64,000 nt of DNA from Chryseolinea serpens. Lineage in GTDB: Bacteria; Bacteroidota; Bacteroidia; Cytophagales; Cyclobacteriaceae. Numbering within the stretch: the stretch's first letter is position 1; each line of letters begins with the position of its first letter. Below are positions 20,860 through 29,547 of the stretch, one piece after another. Where the stretch lies: NCBI RefSeq assembly GCF_900129725.1, contig NZ_FQWQ01000001.1, positions 806,001-870,000 of the forward strand. Direction: 5' to 3'. The position numbers were made by a program, and so were the translations under genes. Under the pieces are notes generated by a model. It saw only the letters and a program-made list of their open reading frames with translations, had not been told where the DNA came from and searched no databases.

Positions 20860-21735
20860 ATGAAAAAACTTTACGGAACAGGCGTGGCATTGGTCACGCC
20901 GTTTACGGAGACCTTAGCAGTAGACTACAAGGCCTTAAAAAAACTCCTCCAGCACACCGCCAAGGGTGTCGACTACTATGTGGTGATGGGCACCACAGGC
21001 GAGTCCGTTACCTGTTCGGACGAGGAAAAGGCCAAGGTGCTCCAGTTCGTAAAGGATAATAATCCCAAGGGCCTTCCCATTGTCTATGGCATCGGGGGCA
21101 ACAACACGGCCCATGTCATCGACGAGATCAAGGCCGCAGACCTGCGCGGTGTGACGGCCATCCTGTCGGTGAGCCCCTATTATAGCAAGCCCTCCCAGGA
21201 AGGCATTTACAGGCACTACAAGGCCGTGGCCGAAGCCAGCCCCATTCCGGTGGTCCTCTACAACGTGCCGGGCCGTACGGGCTCTAATGTGACCGCAGAG
21301 ACCACTTTGCGGTTGGCAGCACATAAGAACATCATCGGCATAAAAGACGCCTGTGGCAGCATGGAGCAATTCCTGAAGATCGCGAAGGAAATGCCCAAGG
21401 ATTTCCTGCTCCTTTCGGGGGATGATATGTGGGCCCTGCCCCTCTACGCCCTCGGCGGCAAAGGTGTTATCTCCGTTTTGGCGAACGCCTATCCGCAGAT
21501 CTTCAGGAAGATCAAGGAGCATGCCTTTGCCGGAAATTTTCCGAAAGGCGCCCTGGAGCAGGCGAAATTGCTGGAAATCAATGGCCCGATGTACGAGGAA
21601 GCCAATCCGGTGGGCATTAAATACGTGCTGTCGAAAATGGGGATCATTGCGCCCTATGTGCGTCTTCCGCTGGCGGGCCCTTCCGAAGGCCTGAAAACAA
21701 AGATCGAGCGGTTGATGGCCGACATCAAGAAATAG
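20860..21735 (+). CDS. dapA: 4-hydroxy-tetrahydrodipicolinate synthase
   Basis: 291 residues, full length. It condenses pyruvate with aspartate semialdehyde in the lysine and diaminopimelate pathway in the cytoplasm. The signatures are GTGVALVTPF at the start, the GTTGES pyruvate-binding loop (44-49), Y134 in YNVPGRTGSN, and the Schiff-base lysine K162 in GIKDACG. It is the third gene after ligA and DUF6913, and is followed by a strong terminator at 21763. Confidence 0.96.
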   Translation: MKKLYGTGVALVTPFTETLAVDYKALKKLLQHTAKGVDYYVVMGTTGESVTCSDEEKAKVLQFVKDNNPKGLPIVYGIGGNNTAHVIDEIKAADLRGVTAILSVSPYYSKPSQEGIYRHYKAVAEASPIPVVLYNVPGRTGSNVTAETTLRLAAHKNIIGIKDACGSMEQFLKIAKEMPKDFLLLSGDDMWALPLYALGGKGVISVLANAYPQIFRKIKEHAFAGNFPKGALEQAKLLEINGPMYEEANPVGIKYVLSKMGIIAPYVRLPLAGPSEGLKTKIERLMADIKK

Positions 21736-21762
21736 ATTCTCATCAAAAAGCGCCCAAAAAAT

Positions 21763-21797
21763 AAGGGATAACTTTCTTCAAGTTATCCCTTTATATT
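21763..21797. terminator. Bidirectional terminator between dapA and the H1-like gene
   Basis: AAGGGATAACTT (21763-21774) and AAGTTATCCCTT (21780-21791) form a perfect 12-bp stem with a short loop. A-rich sequence lies on one side and T-rich on the other, so it can serve the convergent genes on both strands. Confidence 0.85.
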
Positions 21798-21829
21798 TTG
21801 TTGTTTCCGGCGGATGGATAGCTGGGGGC

Positions 21830-22006
21830 TTATGCTTTATTCTTTATATCCTGAACCTCAGAACGAATAGCTTGCGCAAGGTTTTTCAGATCTTGCATAC
21901 CCTTTCTTACACGGGTGCCAGCGGCGCTGTTGCCTTTATTATAGAATTTGTCAGCATCTCCTTCAAGCGAAGCAATGAGATTCTTGAGCTCTTCAAACTT
22001 TTGCAT
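21830..22006 (-). CDS. Histone H1-like DNA-binding protein
   Basis: A 58-residue frame from the ATG at 22004-22006 to TAA at 21830-21832. The product begins MQKFEELKNLIASLEGDADK, continues FYNKGNSAAGTRVRKGMQDL and ends IRSEVQDIKNKA. This matches the short helical histone H1-like proteins widespread in Bacteroidota, distantly like chlamydial Hc1, which bind or compact DNA. The tail here is short and only mildly basic. The gene stands alone, divergent from nothing nearby, and shares the bidirectional terminator with dapA. Its small size makes it easy to miss. Confidence 0.85.
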   Translation of the reverse strand: MQKFEELKNLIASLEGDADKFYNKGNSAAGTRVRKGMQDLKNLAQAIRSEVQDIKNKA

Positions 22007-22092
22007 TTTATTAGAGTTTTAGGATTAAAAATTAGTTTCTTACTGCCAATTTAGAAAAAAACCTTTTAAACCCACTCAAAAAGCGGTTTTTT

Positions 22093-23349
22093 TTACATTC
22101 CCTTGGTCACCGACACCAGCACTTCTTCCTTGTAAAACCCGTTGTCGAGCTTCTCTTTGAGCTTGGAGAAGGCGCTCAAAGTCATCTCTACGTCGGACAG
22201 CGTGTGAACGGCGGTCGGGATGATGCGGAACATGATAACATCCTTAGGGACAACAGGATAGATCACCACCGAACAGAAAATGTTGAAGTTTTCGCGCAGA
22301 TCCATCGACATGTTGGCAGCCTCGCCTACGCCGCCTTTGAAAAGCACGGGAGTAACGGGCGATGTCGTGGTGCCGATATTGAAGCCACGGGCCTTCAGAC
22401 CGTCCTGCATAGCGTTTACGATCTTCCAGAGATTATCCTTCAATTCGGGGTTTTTCTTTAGCAATTCCAGGCGTTTCATGGCACCGATCACCAGTGGCAT
22501 GGGAAGGCTTTTCGCGTAGATCTGCGAACGTACGCTGTAGCGCAAGTACTTGAGGATCTTCTTGTCGCCGGCCACAAAGGCACCAATGCTGGCCATCGAT
22601 TTTGCGAACGTGGAGAAGTACAGATCTACTTCATCCTGTACGCCTTGTTCTTCGGCTGTGCCTGCGCCGGTCTTGCCCATCGTGCCAAAGCCGTGTGCAT
22701 CGTCGACAAACAATCTGAAATTGTATTTCTTCTTCAGGGCCACTACGCCCTTGAGGTCGCCTTGTTTACCCGACATCCCGAAAACGCCTTCGGTGATGAC
22801 CAGGATGCCGCCGCCGGTTTCGTCGGCCAGCTTGGTGGCGCGCTGGAGTTGTTTCTCCAGGCTGTCCATATCGTTGTGGGAATAGACAAAACGCTTGCCC
22901 ATGTGCAGGCGAACGCCGTCGATGATACAAGCATGTGATTCTGCGTCGTAAACGATCACGTCTTTGCGATCCACCAGCGCGTCGATGATAGACACTACGC
23001 CCTGATAGCCGAAGTTGAGCAACATCACGTCTTCTTTCTTCACAAACTCCGCCAACTGGCGCTCGAGCTCCAGGTGGTGCACCGAGTTGCCCGACATCAT
23101 GCGCGCACCCATGGGAAGGCCCATGCCGTATTGCGCGGCTGAATCCGCATCGGCTTTTCTCACTTCGGGATGGTTGGCCAACCCGAGGTAGTTATTCAAA
23201 CTCCAATTCAATACTTCTCTGCCGTTGAACATCATGCGGGGACCGATCTCGCCTTCCAACTTGGGGAAGAAAAAATAGTCATCCGGAAGGTGTGAATACT
23301 TGGCCAGGGGTCCGGCCTCCATTCTGAGCTTTTCAAATAAATCTACCAT
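22093..23349 (-). CDS. Alpha-oxoamine synthase family enzyme (AONS/KBL/serine palmitoyltransferase-like)
   Basis: 418 residues, PLP fold type I. Motifs are WSLNNYLGLANHPEVRKADA, YDAESHACIIDGVRLHMGKR (cofactor-stacking His), LFVDDAHGFGTMGKTGAGTA (cofactor Asp and His) and FSTFAKSMASIGAFVAG with the Schiff-base lysine. The family condenses an amino acid with an acyl-CoA: alanine with pimeloyl-CoA (BioF), glycine with acetyl-CoA (Kbl), or serine with palmitoyl-CoA (Spt). No biotin or threonine genes are nearby, and Bacteroidota make sphingolipids, so an Spt-like role is possible but not decided. TATTTTTG on the minus strand (23377-23384) may be its -7 element. Confidence 0.85.
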   Translation of the reverse strand: MVDLFEKLRMEAGPLAKYSHLPDDYFFFPKLEGEIGPRMMFNGREVLNWSLNNYLGLANHPEVRKADADSAAQYGMGLPMGARMMSGNSVHHLELERQLAEFVKKEDVMLLNFGYQGVVSIIDALVDRKDVIVYDAESHACIIDGVRLHMGKRFVYSHNDMDSLEKQLQRATKLADETGGGILVITEGVFGMSGKQGDLKGVVALKKKYNFRLFVDDAHGFGTMGKTGAGTAEEQGVQDEVDLYFSTFAKSMASIGAFVAGDKKILKYLRYSVRSQIYAKSLPMPLVIGAMKRLELLKKNPELKDNLWKIVNAMQDGLKARGFNIGTTTSPVTPVLFKGGVGEAANMSMDLRENFNIFCSVVIYPVVPKDVIMFRIIPTAVHTLSDVEMTLSAFSKLKEKLDNGFYKEEVLVSVTKGM

Positions 23350-23635
23350 TGCGTCTTGATTGAATTAAAATTGCGCCAAAAATAACGAAAAAACCTAAAT
23401 AACAGCCTTGTACTTAATGCCCTACGGTTAAAAAACATCATTAAACTTACATTTACGGTGATGTCATGCCGAAATAAAAACTCAACCGGGGTTAAGCACA
23501 AAAAAAAACAAAAACGTGAAGGCAATTTTAAGAACTTCGTGCCGTGCGATTTCGGGTATTTGATACATTTGAGATGGGTCGGGGAAATGTGCCGACGAAA
23601 TCGATGACAACCGTGTTCATTTTGACTTTTTGATC

Positions 23636-25135
23636 ATGCCGAAAATTAAAAAGATCCTCATCGCCAACCGTGGCGAGATCGCTTTGCGCGTGATGCGCAG
23701 CGCCCGCGAGCTGGGCATAAAAACCGTGGCCGTCTATAGCGAAGCCGATCGTGCGGCACTGCACGTGCGCTACGCCGACGAGTCCGTGTTCATCGGCCCT
23801 CCCCCCTCTTCGGAGTCGTATCTGCGCATGGACAAGATCATTGCGGCCGCAAAACAAACCGGTGCCGATGCCATCCACCCTGGCTACGGATTTCTTTCGG
23901 AGAACGAAGACTTTGCCCAACTGGCCGAAGACTCGGGCATCATCTTTATCGGTCCTTCGGCAAAAGCCATCGAACTGATGGGCAGCAAACTTGCCGCAAA
24001 AGCCGCCGTGGCCAAATTCAACGTACCGCTCGTGCCCGGAACGGCGGAGCCCATCTCCGATATCGGCAAAGCGAAAAAGATCGCCGCCGAAGTGGGCTAC
24101 CCCATCCTCATCAAAGCCAGCGCCGGTGGCGGTGGCAAAGGCATGCGCGTGGTGGAAAAAGAAAGCGAATTCGACGAGCAAATGGAACGCGCCACCAGCG
24201 AAGCCAAGTCCGCCTTTGGCGACGGCTCGGTGTTCATTGAGAAATATATCACCAAACCCCGTCACATCGAATTCCAGGTGTTTGGCGACCAGCAAGGAAA
24301 CGTGGTGCACCTGTTCGAACGCGAGTGCTCCATCCAACGGCGCCATCAAAAGGTGGTGGAAGAGGCGCCTTCGTCGGTGCTTACGCCGGAGAAACGAAAA
24401 CTGATGGGTGAAGCGGCCATCAACGTGGCCAAAGCCGGCGGCTATTATGGCGCCGGCACCGTGGAGTTCATTCTCGACGAGAATCTCAATTTCTACTTCC
24501 TGGAAATGAACACGCGCCTGCAAGTGGAGCACCCCGTCACGGAAATGATCACGGGCCTGGACCTGGTAAAGTTGCAGATCAAAGTAGCCGAGGGCGAAAG
24601 CCTTCCCTTCAAACAAGAGGATTTGACCATGAACGGCCATGCCGTAGAAATACGCGTCTACGCCGAAGACCCGGCCAACAATTTCCTCCCCGACATCGGC
24701 CGTCTGCAAACCTACAATCGCCCCCAAGGCATCGGCATCCGCGTGGACGATGGTTTTGAACAGGGCATGGACATTCCGTTCTACTACGACCCCATGATCG
24801 CCAAGCTGATCTGCTATGCGGACACGCGCGAAAACGCCATCGAGAAAATGATCCGCGCCATCCGCGAATACGACATCACCGGTCTGGAGACAACGCTGGG
24901 CTTTTGTCTTTTCGTGATGCAACACGAAGCTTTTCGCAGCGGCAATTTTGACACGCGCTTTGTAGAGAACTATTTCAAACCGGCGGTCCTTCAGCAAGAC
25001 GCCGTCGCGGAAGAAGAGCAGCTAGCAGCCGCGTTGGCGGTGATGCTGCAGCAGCAGGAAAAAGCTGTGGCGCCGGCGGCTAACCTATCGGAAGGCCAGC
25101 AAAGCAAGTGGAGAAAGAACCGACTGGTGAACTGA
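23636..25135 (+). CDS. accC: Biotin carboxylase subunit of an acyl-CoA carboxylase
   Basis: 499 residues from the ATG at 23636; a TTG six bases upstream is also in frame. The N-terminal domain is KKILIANRGEIALRVMRSAR. The ATP-grasp core includes the glycine-rich loop IKASAGGGGKGMRVVE, RHIEFQVFGDQQGNV, ECSIQRRHQKVVEE and the catalytic EMNTRLQVEHPVTEM. It carboxylates biotin on a carrier protein with ATP and bicarbonate. About 45 extra residues rich in Ala and Gln lie beyond the usual end and show no biotin-attachment MKM motif. No accB or carboxyltransferase gene is adjacent. TACATTTG at 23564-23571 may be the promoter -7. Its 3' end overlaps the convergent protease gene by 56 bp. Confidence 0.93.
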   Translation: MPKIKKILIANRGEIALRVMRSARELGIKTVAVYSEADRAALHVRYADESVFIGPPPSSESYLRMDKIIAAAKQTGADAIHPGYGFLSENEDFAQLAEDSGIIFIGPSAKAIELMGSKLAAKAAVAKFNVPLVPGTAEPISDIGKAKKIAAEVGYPILIKASAGGGGKGMRVVEKESEFDEQMERATSEAKSAFGDGSVFIEKYITKPRHIEFQVFGDQQGNVVHLFERECSIQRRHQKVVEEAPSSVLTPEKRKLMGEAAINVAKAGGYYGAGTVEFILDENLNFYFLEMNTRLQVEHPVTEMITGLDLVKLQIKVAEGESLPFKQEDLTMNGHAVEIRVYAEDPANNFLPDIGRLQTYNRPQGIGIRVDDGFEQGMDIPFYYDPMIAKLICYADTRENAIEKMIRAIREYDITGLETTLGFCLFVMQHEAFRSGNFDTRFVENYFKPAVLQQDAVAEEEQLAAALAVMLQQQEKAVAPAANLSEGQQSKWRKNRLVN

Positions 25136-26282
25136 GGACGGCCTGTACTTTCTTTACGGTGACGATGTCGAACGGCACCGGCGAGAAGCAAAGGAGGAAG
25201 ATGATCAAGGCGATCCATCCCAACAACACGCGCTTGCCGTCCAACGGCTCCTCGATGTCCGAAGGCGGATGCCGTATGCCCACAAATCGTCCCAGGAAAA
25301 ATGCGAATGGCAAGAAGCCAGAATACCCCTGCCATGTCGGCTTCAGCCGCCCCAGGACAAACAGTACGGCGATCATGAGCAGCGCATACATAAGCGTGTC
25401 GCGTTTGGACAACCCTAGTCCCAGGAATGTGAAGTAGGCAAACCCTATGGCCACCAGGATCCAGGGCACGGAAACGCTCAAATCCTGCGTCGGAAAATTG
25501 GTGGGGCTGAACACCCCCAGGCCAGCATAAAAAGTAAAGCCAATAAAAAATACGGTAGCAATGATCCTGTGTTTTTTGTAGCCGAACAACCCGTAGACTA
25601 CGTGCCCACCATCGAGCTGACCAATGGGCAACAAATTAAGAAAGGTAAAGAATAAGGCCAGGTAGCCAGCAACCAGCACGGGGTAATGCATAAACTCGTG
25701 CGGATCGGGAATTCGCGCGGGATCGGCCACGTAGGTTTTGAAGAATTTGAAAATCAGATTATCGCCTACCAAAATAGCCGCTAAATCATCGCCCGGCTGA
25801 TATACTTTTTCTGCATAATTCGAACCATAGGCTTTGAATTCGGGATGGATCTGAAAGATATATTCCGGGTCGGGCAAGTGCGTGAATCCATAAAAAAGGA
25901 CGATCATGGCCATGACAAAGCCCGCCAACGGTCCGGCTATGCCAATATCAAAACTCTGTCTTGTGGAAGCCGCGCGTTGCTGCCGGATCACCGCACCCAA
26001 CGTGCCGATGTTGAATAACGGCAAGGGTGGCACCGGGATATAAAAAGGCAAGGTCGCTTTCACCTTGTGATACATGGCCGTGAAGTAGTGACCAAATTCG
26101 TGCACCGTGAGGATCAACAAAAAAGGAATGGAGAATTGAAAACCGGAAAGAAAACCTTCCCAGGTCAGGTTGCCCAGGAACATGGATTTCTCAAATGTGT
26201 TCTCGGCTCCGGCAAGCGTGGTGGTGATGACTGTCGTAATGAATAGTACCGCCTGGATGATCCCTCTCTTTCTATTGCTCAT
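25080..26282 (-). CDS. Site-2 protease family (M50) membrane metalloprotease
   Basis: 400 residues from the ATG at 26280-26282 (MSNRKRGIIQ); the longer frame upstream runs inside the HAD gene and was rejected. Zinc motif HEFGH at 61-65 lies in a membrane helix, and the second site is NLLPIGQLDGGH, the NxxPxxxxDGG form typical of the family. About seven hydrophobic segments are visible, including YPVLVAGYLALFFTFLNLLP. It cleaves substrates within the membrane; the target is unknown. It overlaps the upstream HAD gene by 11 bp and so is likely translationally coupled. Its last 18 codons overlap accC on the other strand. Confidence 0.9.
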   Translation of the reverse strand: MSNRKRGIIQAVLFITTVITTTLAGAENTFEKSMFLGNLTWEGFLSGFQFSIPFLLILTVHEFGHYFTAMYHKVKATLPFYIPVPPLPLFNIGTLGAVIRQQRAASTRQSFDIGIAGPLAGFVMAMIVLFYGFTHLPDPEYIFQIHPEFKAYGSNYAEKVYQPGDDLAAILVGDNLIFKFFKTYVADPARIPDPHEFMHYPVLVAGYLALFFTFLNLLPIGQLDGGHVVYGLFGYKKHRIIATVFFIGFTFYAGLGVFSPTNFPTQDLSVSVPWILVAIGFAYFTFLGLGLSKRDTLMYALLMIAVLFVLGRLKPTWQGYSGFLPFAFFLGRFVGIRHPPSDIEEPLDGKRVLLGWIALIIFLLCFSPVPFDIVTVKKVQAVLSSPVGSFSTCFAGLPIG

Positions 26283-26895
26283 GGAAATAGTCGAGGATGA
26301 TATCGGGATGGGACACGTGCAGGGTTTTGATGCCCAGGGCGCGGGCGCCTTCGAGGTTGGGCAGATTGTCGTCGAGGAAGAGGGTTTCTTCGGCCACCAG
26401 GCCATTCTCGTCCAGTACTTGCTGGAAGATGTCGGCGTTGGGCTTGCGCTTTTTCATGACGTGCGAATAGTAGGCACGGTGAAAGAATTGGTCGAGCGAC
26501 GTGCTGTTGGTGAGCATGTTCTTGTTGATGTGCACCAAGTGGATGTTGTTGGTATTGCTCAACAGGAAAACGCGGTAAGAATTTTTCAACCGTTCCAAAA
26601 GTTCCAGCTTTCGCACGGGGATGCCCCGCAACATGGCCAGCCAGCACGTGTCGATCTCTTCGTCGGAAGCCGTGACGCCATAGACGGTCCGGACAAACGA
26701 CCGGAAATCCTCATCGTTCATCATGCCCATTTCATAGACTTCAAATCCTTTTGAAGAATGGAACAGGTCGGTCACCTTTTGTTTGTCCATACCCGAGAGT
26801 TTGGTGAAAGCTTGGAGGGTGTGGTCGATGGAGAGATCGAGGATGACGCCGCCGAGGTCGAAGATGAGATTTTTGATGGAAGGATCGCGCTGCAC
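26272..26895 (-). CDS. HAD family (subfamily IA) phosphatase
   Basis: 207 residues from a GTG at 26893-26895. The only ATG of the frame (26986-26988) lies inside the tRNA gene, so it is unlikely. Motif I is FDLGGVILDLS, motif II is VFLLSNTN, the lysine is in KKRKPNADIF, and motif IV is LFLDDNLPNLEGARALGI. Proteins with this DLGGV form dephosphorylate small sugar phosphates or nucleotides, or are haloacid dehalogenase relatives; the substrate is not determinable. It is the first gene of a pair with the M50 protease. Confidence 0.88.
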   Translation of the reverse strand: MQRDPSIKNLIFDLGGVILDLSIDHTLQAFTKLSGMDKQKVTDLFHSSKGFEVYEMGMMNDEDFRSFVRTVYGVTASDEEIDTCWLAMLRGIPVRKLELLERLKNSYRVFLLSNTNNIHLVHINKNMLTNSTSLDQFFHRAYYSHVMKKRKPNADIFQQVLDENGLVAEETLFLDDNLPNLEGARALGIKTLHVSHPDIILDYFHEQ

Positions 26896-26980
26896 GGTTT
26901 TCAGTTTTGTGTATTCAACTTCAAATATGTAACATTGCAGCACTTTTTCAAACCGCCAAAATGACGGCCGGTATGGAAAG

Positions 26981-27054
26981 GGGCCCATAGCTCAGCTGGT
27001 TAGAGCACCTGACTCATAATCAGGGGGTCGCTGGATCGTTCCCAGCTGGGCCCA
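26981..27054 (+). tRNA. tRNA with anticodon CAT (Ile2 or elongator Met)
   Basis: 74 nt, complete cloverleaf. The acceptor stem GGGCCCA/TGGGCCC is perfect with A as discriminator, and CCA is not encoded. Anticodon stem CCTGA/TCAGG (27008-27012/27020-27024) encloses CTCATAA with anticodon CAT at 27015-27017. The T-stem GCTGG/CCAGC is perfect. The T-loop (27035-27041) reads ATCGTTC instead of the near-universal TTCGANN pattern: position 54 is A and position 58 is T. CAT could be initiator Met, elongator Met or lysidine-modified Ile2. The initiator is unlikely, since three G-C pairs before the loop are absent. Confidence 0.9.
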
Positions 27055-27064
27055 CTTGAAAATC

Positions 27065-27100
27065 AGACAGTTACCAAGAAATTTGGGCTGTCTTTTTTGT
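27065..27100 (+). terminator. Terminator after the tRNA
   Basis: AGACAG (27065-27070) pairs with CTGTCT (27088-27093) and a T-run follows. The rest of the 303-bp stretch before the next gene shows nothing I can name. Confidence 0.7.
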
Positions 27101-27357
27101 TTTTGTGCCGCCAGCGATTCCTTTGAAATTAAATTAGCATTAAGTTTTTCTGACTAAGGTTAAAAACGCAAGTTCCATTTGCCTCCATTCGCGACGTTTT
27201 AGATCCACACGGATCAACCGATAAGCATCTGTTTACGTTTGTGTGGGTAAGCGTGCAATTCAAACAGAAACTCAACGTGACCTCCTTTTTTTGTGGATTG
27301 GAAATTGAATGAATCGCATTAATTTTATCACTTCTACTATCGTTTAGCTCTCATGCT

Positions 27358-28422
27358 ATGATCTATCAAAGTCTTTTCATCCGCATCTTCCTTATTTTAC
27401 TATTGGCTACACCGTTGTATTGTCAGGCAACAGACGTTCCCATAAAGATACACATCACCGACAAAGAGAGTGGCGCTCCTATTCAGGGCTATAAGGTGAG
27501 CCTTACTACTGCTTATTTCGGCAATGCCACCGCGGCCATCAAACCCATTGCAACGCTCGGCCTGACTGACGATTGCGGCAACCTGACCGCTACCGCACCA
27601 CTTGATAAAGCCAATTTTGCTGTTCATGGCATGCCCGTTGATTCCACATTCATACTTCTTTTTGAACATTGTGCCTACGGACAATTTTACAAGGAAGTTC
27701 CCGCCTTCGGGCCAGTCCAGGCATATGAAGTTTCCAAGCCCTTTGTTTATGAATTAAAAGTATCTACGGATGACAGCAAGTCGTTTATCAAACTTGACTG
27801 GAAAGCTCACAATTCAACGATACCTGTTTATGTCGCTTCCGGGTACACGGACTTCATTAAAGGGGAACAATTGCACATCACCCGGAGCGTTGACGGCAGC
27901 CCGGCTGCTGACTTCGTTTACACATGGACCTACACTGCGGACGAAACCGGATCGTTTGTGGATACAGATGTTAATCCCGTGGGTAATCATGTTTATGTTT
28001 ACGGAATAAATCCCACGAAAGACTATCGAAGCTTACCGGGATGCAGCAGCACCTGGGAGACCATAAGCCTGACGTTGAATTCTGCGACCCCGGCTTCGAC
28101 AACAATTTTGCCAACGCCCGTGCCAGACGTTTCCCACTGCGTTGTCTTGGCTGCCGAAAAAGACATCTACCAAAACCTGGACGTATTTCCAATCCCCTAT
28201 GAAGATCGCATCACGGTAAAACCCGATGAAAAAATTGGACGAGCTTTTTCGTTGACTGTATCCTCCGTGCTGGGCCAGCAACTATACTCCATCCAAAATC
28301 CCACACTTTCCCAGTCTGGGGAGCTTATATTGGATCTCTCCGTTTTACCAGCAGGCTTACAAATCCTGGAATTGAGAACGAAAACTTCACGGCAAGTCGT
28401 CAGAATATCAAAAGTAAGATAA
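27358..28422 (+). CDS. T9SS-exported protein, three-member local family (copy A)
   Basis: 354 residues with signal peptide (IFLILLLATPLYCQATDVP). A CarboxypepD/Ig-like segment comes first (HITDKESGAPIQGYKVSLTT), then the family signature TDDCGNLTATAPL, then DSTFILLFEHCAYGQFYKEV, then FIKLDWK and a domain ending near residue 265. The C-terminus is a T9SS type A sorting domain (VFPIPYEDRITVKPDEK to LPAGLQILELRTK). It is about 70 percent identical by eye to copy B, and shares the first two thirds with the lipoprotein at 38324. The function is unknown; surface display or secretion by T9SS is inferred. Confidence 0.8.
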   Translation: MIYQSLFIRIFLILLLATPLYCQATDVPIKIHITDKESGAPIQGYKVSLTTAYFGNATAAIKPIATLGLTDDCGNLTATAPLDKANFAVHGMPVDSTFILLFEHCAYGQFYKEVPAFGPVQAYEVSKPFVYELKVSTDDSKSFIKLDWKAHNSTIPVYVASGYTDFIKGEQLHITRSVDGSPAADFVYTWTYTADETGSFVDTDVNPVGNHVYVYGINPTKDYRSLPGCSSTWETISLTLNSATPASTTILPTPVPDVSHCVVLAAEKDIYQNLDVFPIPYEDRITVKPDEKIGRAFSLTVSSVLGQQLYSIQNPTLSQSGELILDLSVLPAGLQILELRTKTSRQVVRISKVR

Positions 28423-28497
28423 AGCAACACACCGCGGTTTCACGCAAAAATGAATCGTGTTAATTTTATGCCTCTTACTATCGTTTAGCCTCATTCT

Positions 28498-29547
28498 ATG
28501 AACTTTCAAAGCCTTTTCATCCGCATCTCCTTGATCTTACTGTTGGCTACCCCGTTGTATTGTCTGGCAACGGATGTTCCCATAAGGGTACACATCATTG
28601 ACAAAGAGACCCGCGCTCCCATCCCGGGCTATGGGGTTACCGTTACTACAGGTCACATTGGCAATGACTACCCCCCGAAACTGGAGCCATTATTGTCATT
28701 AGGCGTGACGGACGACTGCGGCAACCTTACGGCTACCGCTCCTCTTGAAATGGCCCATTTTACTGTTCATGCCGACAAATGGGACTCCACGTTTCTGCTG
28801 GTTTTTGATCATTGCGTCTACGGGCAATTCTCCGCACCTGTTCCGGCCTTCGCAGGTGTTCAGGAATATGAAGTTTCCATGCCTTTTTTTTACGAATTAA
28901 AAGTATCCACAGACGATACGAAGTCCTTTATCAAACTCGACTGGAAATTGCATAATTCAAGCCCTCTTATTTATCTTCCTTACCCTGGTGTTATGGCCGG
29001 AGGACAACTGGCCATTAACAGGAGTGTTGATGGCGACCAGCATGGATTGATCACCATTTATGATCAACCCTACACCGCCGACGACGAGGCAGGATCTTTT
29101 ATCGATACCGATGTTGATCCGAATGGCAATCATGTTTACCATTACTCACTAAATCCTACCAAGTACTTTATGTCCGGCTGCTGGCCATCCGCCACCGTCA
29201 CCTTGAATTCATCCACTCCGGCCTCAACGGTCATTTTACCGAAGCCGGTGCCGGACGTTTCACACTGTATCGTTTTGGCTGCTGAGCAAGGAGCCTATCA
29301 AAATCTGGAAGTATTTCCAATACCCTATGAAGATCGTATTACCGTAAAACCCGATCAAAAAATAGGAAGAACTTTTTCCGTAACGGTATTCTCCATACTT
29401 GGCCAGCCGCTATACTCCATCCAGAATCCGGTGGTTTCCAATGGAATGCTTATACTGGATCTTTCTGTCTTGCCTGCGGGTGTACAGATTTTAGAATTGA
29501 GAACGAAGTCGTTACAACAGGTCATCAGAATATCAAAAGTAAGATAA
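28498..29547 (+). CDS. T9SS-exported protein, three-member local family (copy B)
   Basis: 349 residues, the downstream member of the tandem pair. Signal peptide (ISLILLLATPLYCLATDVP), HIIDKETRAPIPGYGVTVTT, VTDDCGNLTATAPL, DSTFLLVFDHCVYGQF, STDDTKSFIKLDW and the T9SS sorting domain (VFPIPYEDRITVKPDQK to LPAGVQILELRTK). The divergence from copy A is greatest in the middle (residues about 155-230), where the exposed loops probably lie, while the C-terminal sorting domain is almost unchanged. The following 247 bp (29548-29794) hold no gene I can support. Confidence 0.8.
   Translation: MNFQSLFIRISLILLLATPLYCLATDVPIRVHIIDKETRAPIPGYGVTVTTGHIGNDYPPKLEPLLSLGVTDDCGNLTATAPLEMAHFTVHADKWDSTFLLVFDHCVYGQFSAPVPAFAGVQEYEVSMPFFYELKVSTDDTKSFIKLDWKLHNSSPLIYLPYPGVMAGGQLAINRSVDGDQHGLITIYDQPYTADDEAGSFIDTDVDPNGNHVYHYSLNPTKYFMSGCWPSATVTLNSSTPASTVILPKPVPDVSHCIVLAAEQGAYQNLEVFPIPYEDRITVKPDQKIGRTFSVTVFSILGQPLYSIQNPVVSNGMLILDLSVLPAGVQILELRTKSLQQVIRISKVR

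Noticed and set aside
23528-24997. 489-residue open frame antisense to accC
   Set aside because: Shadow frame; accC motifs on the plus strand account for the region.
26283-26405. Longer N-terminus of the site-2 protease
   Set aside because: Residues are Pro/Ser/Thr-rich out-of-frame translation of the HAD gene; the ATG at 26282 begins natural sequence.
26896-26988. N-terminal extension of the HAD phosphatase up to an ATG inside the tRNA
   Set aside because: It would place the start codon within the tRNA acceptor stem; a GTG at 26895 fits the family start.
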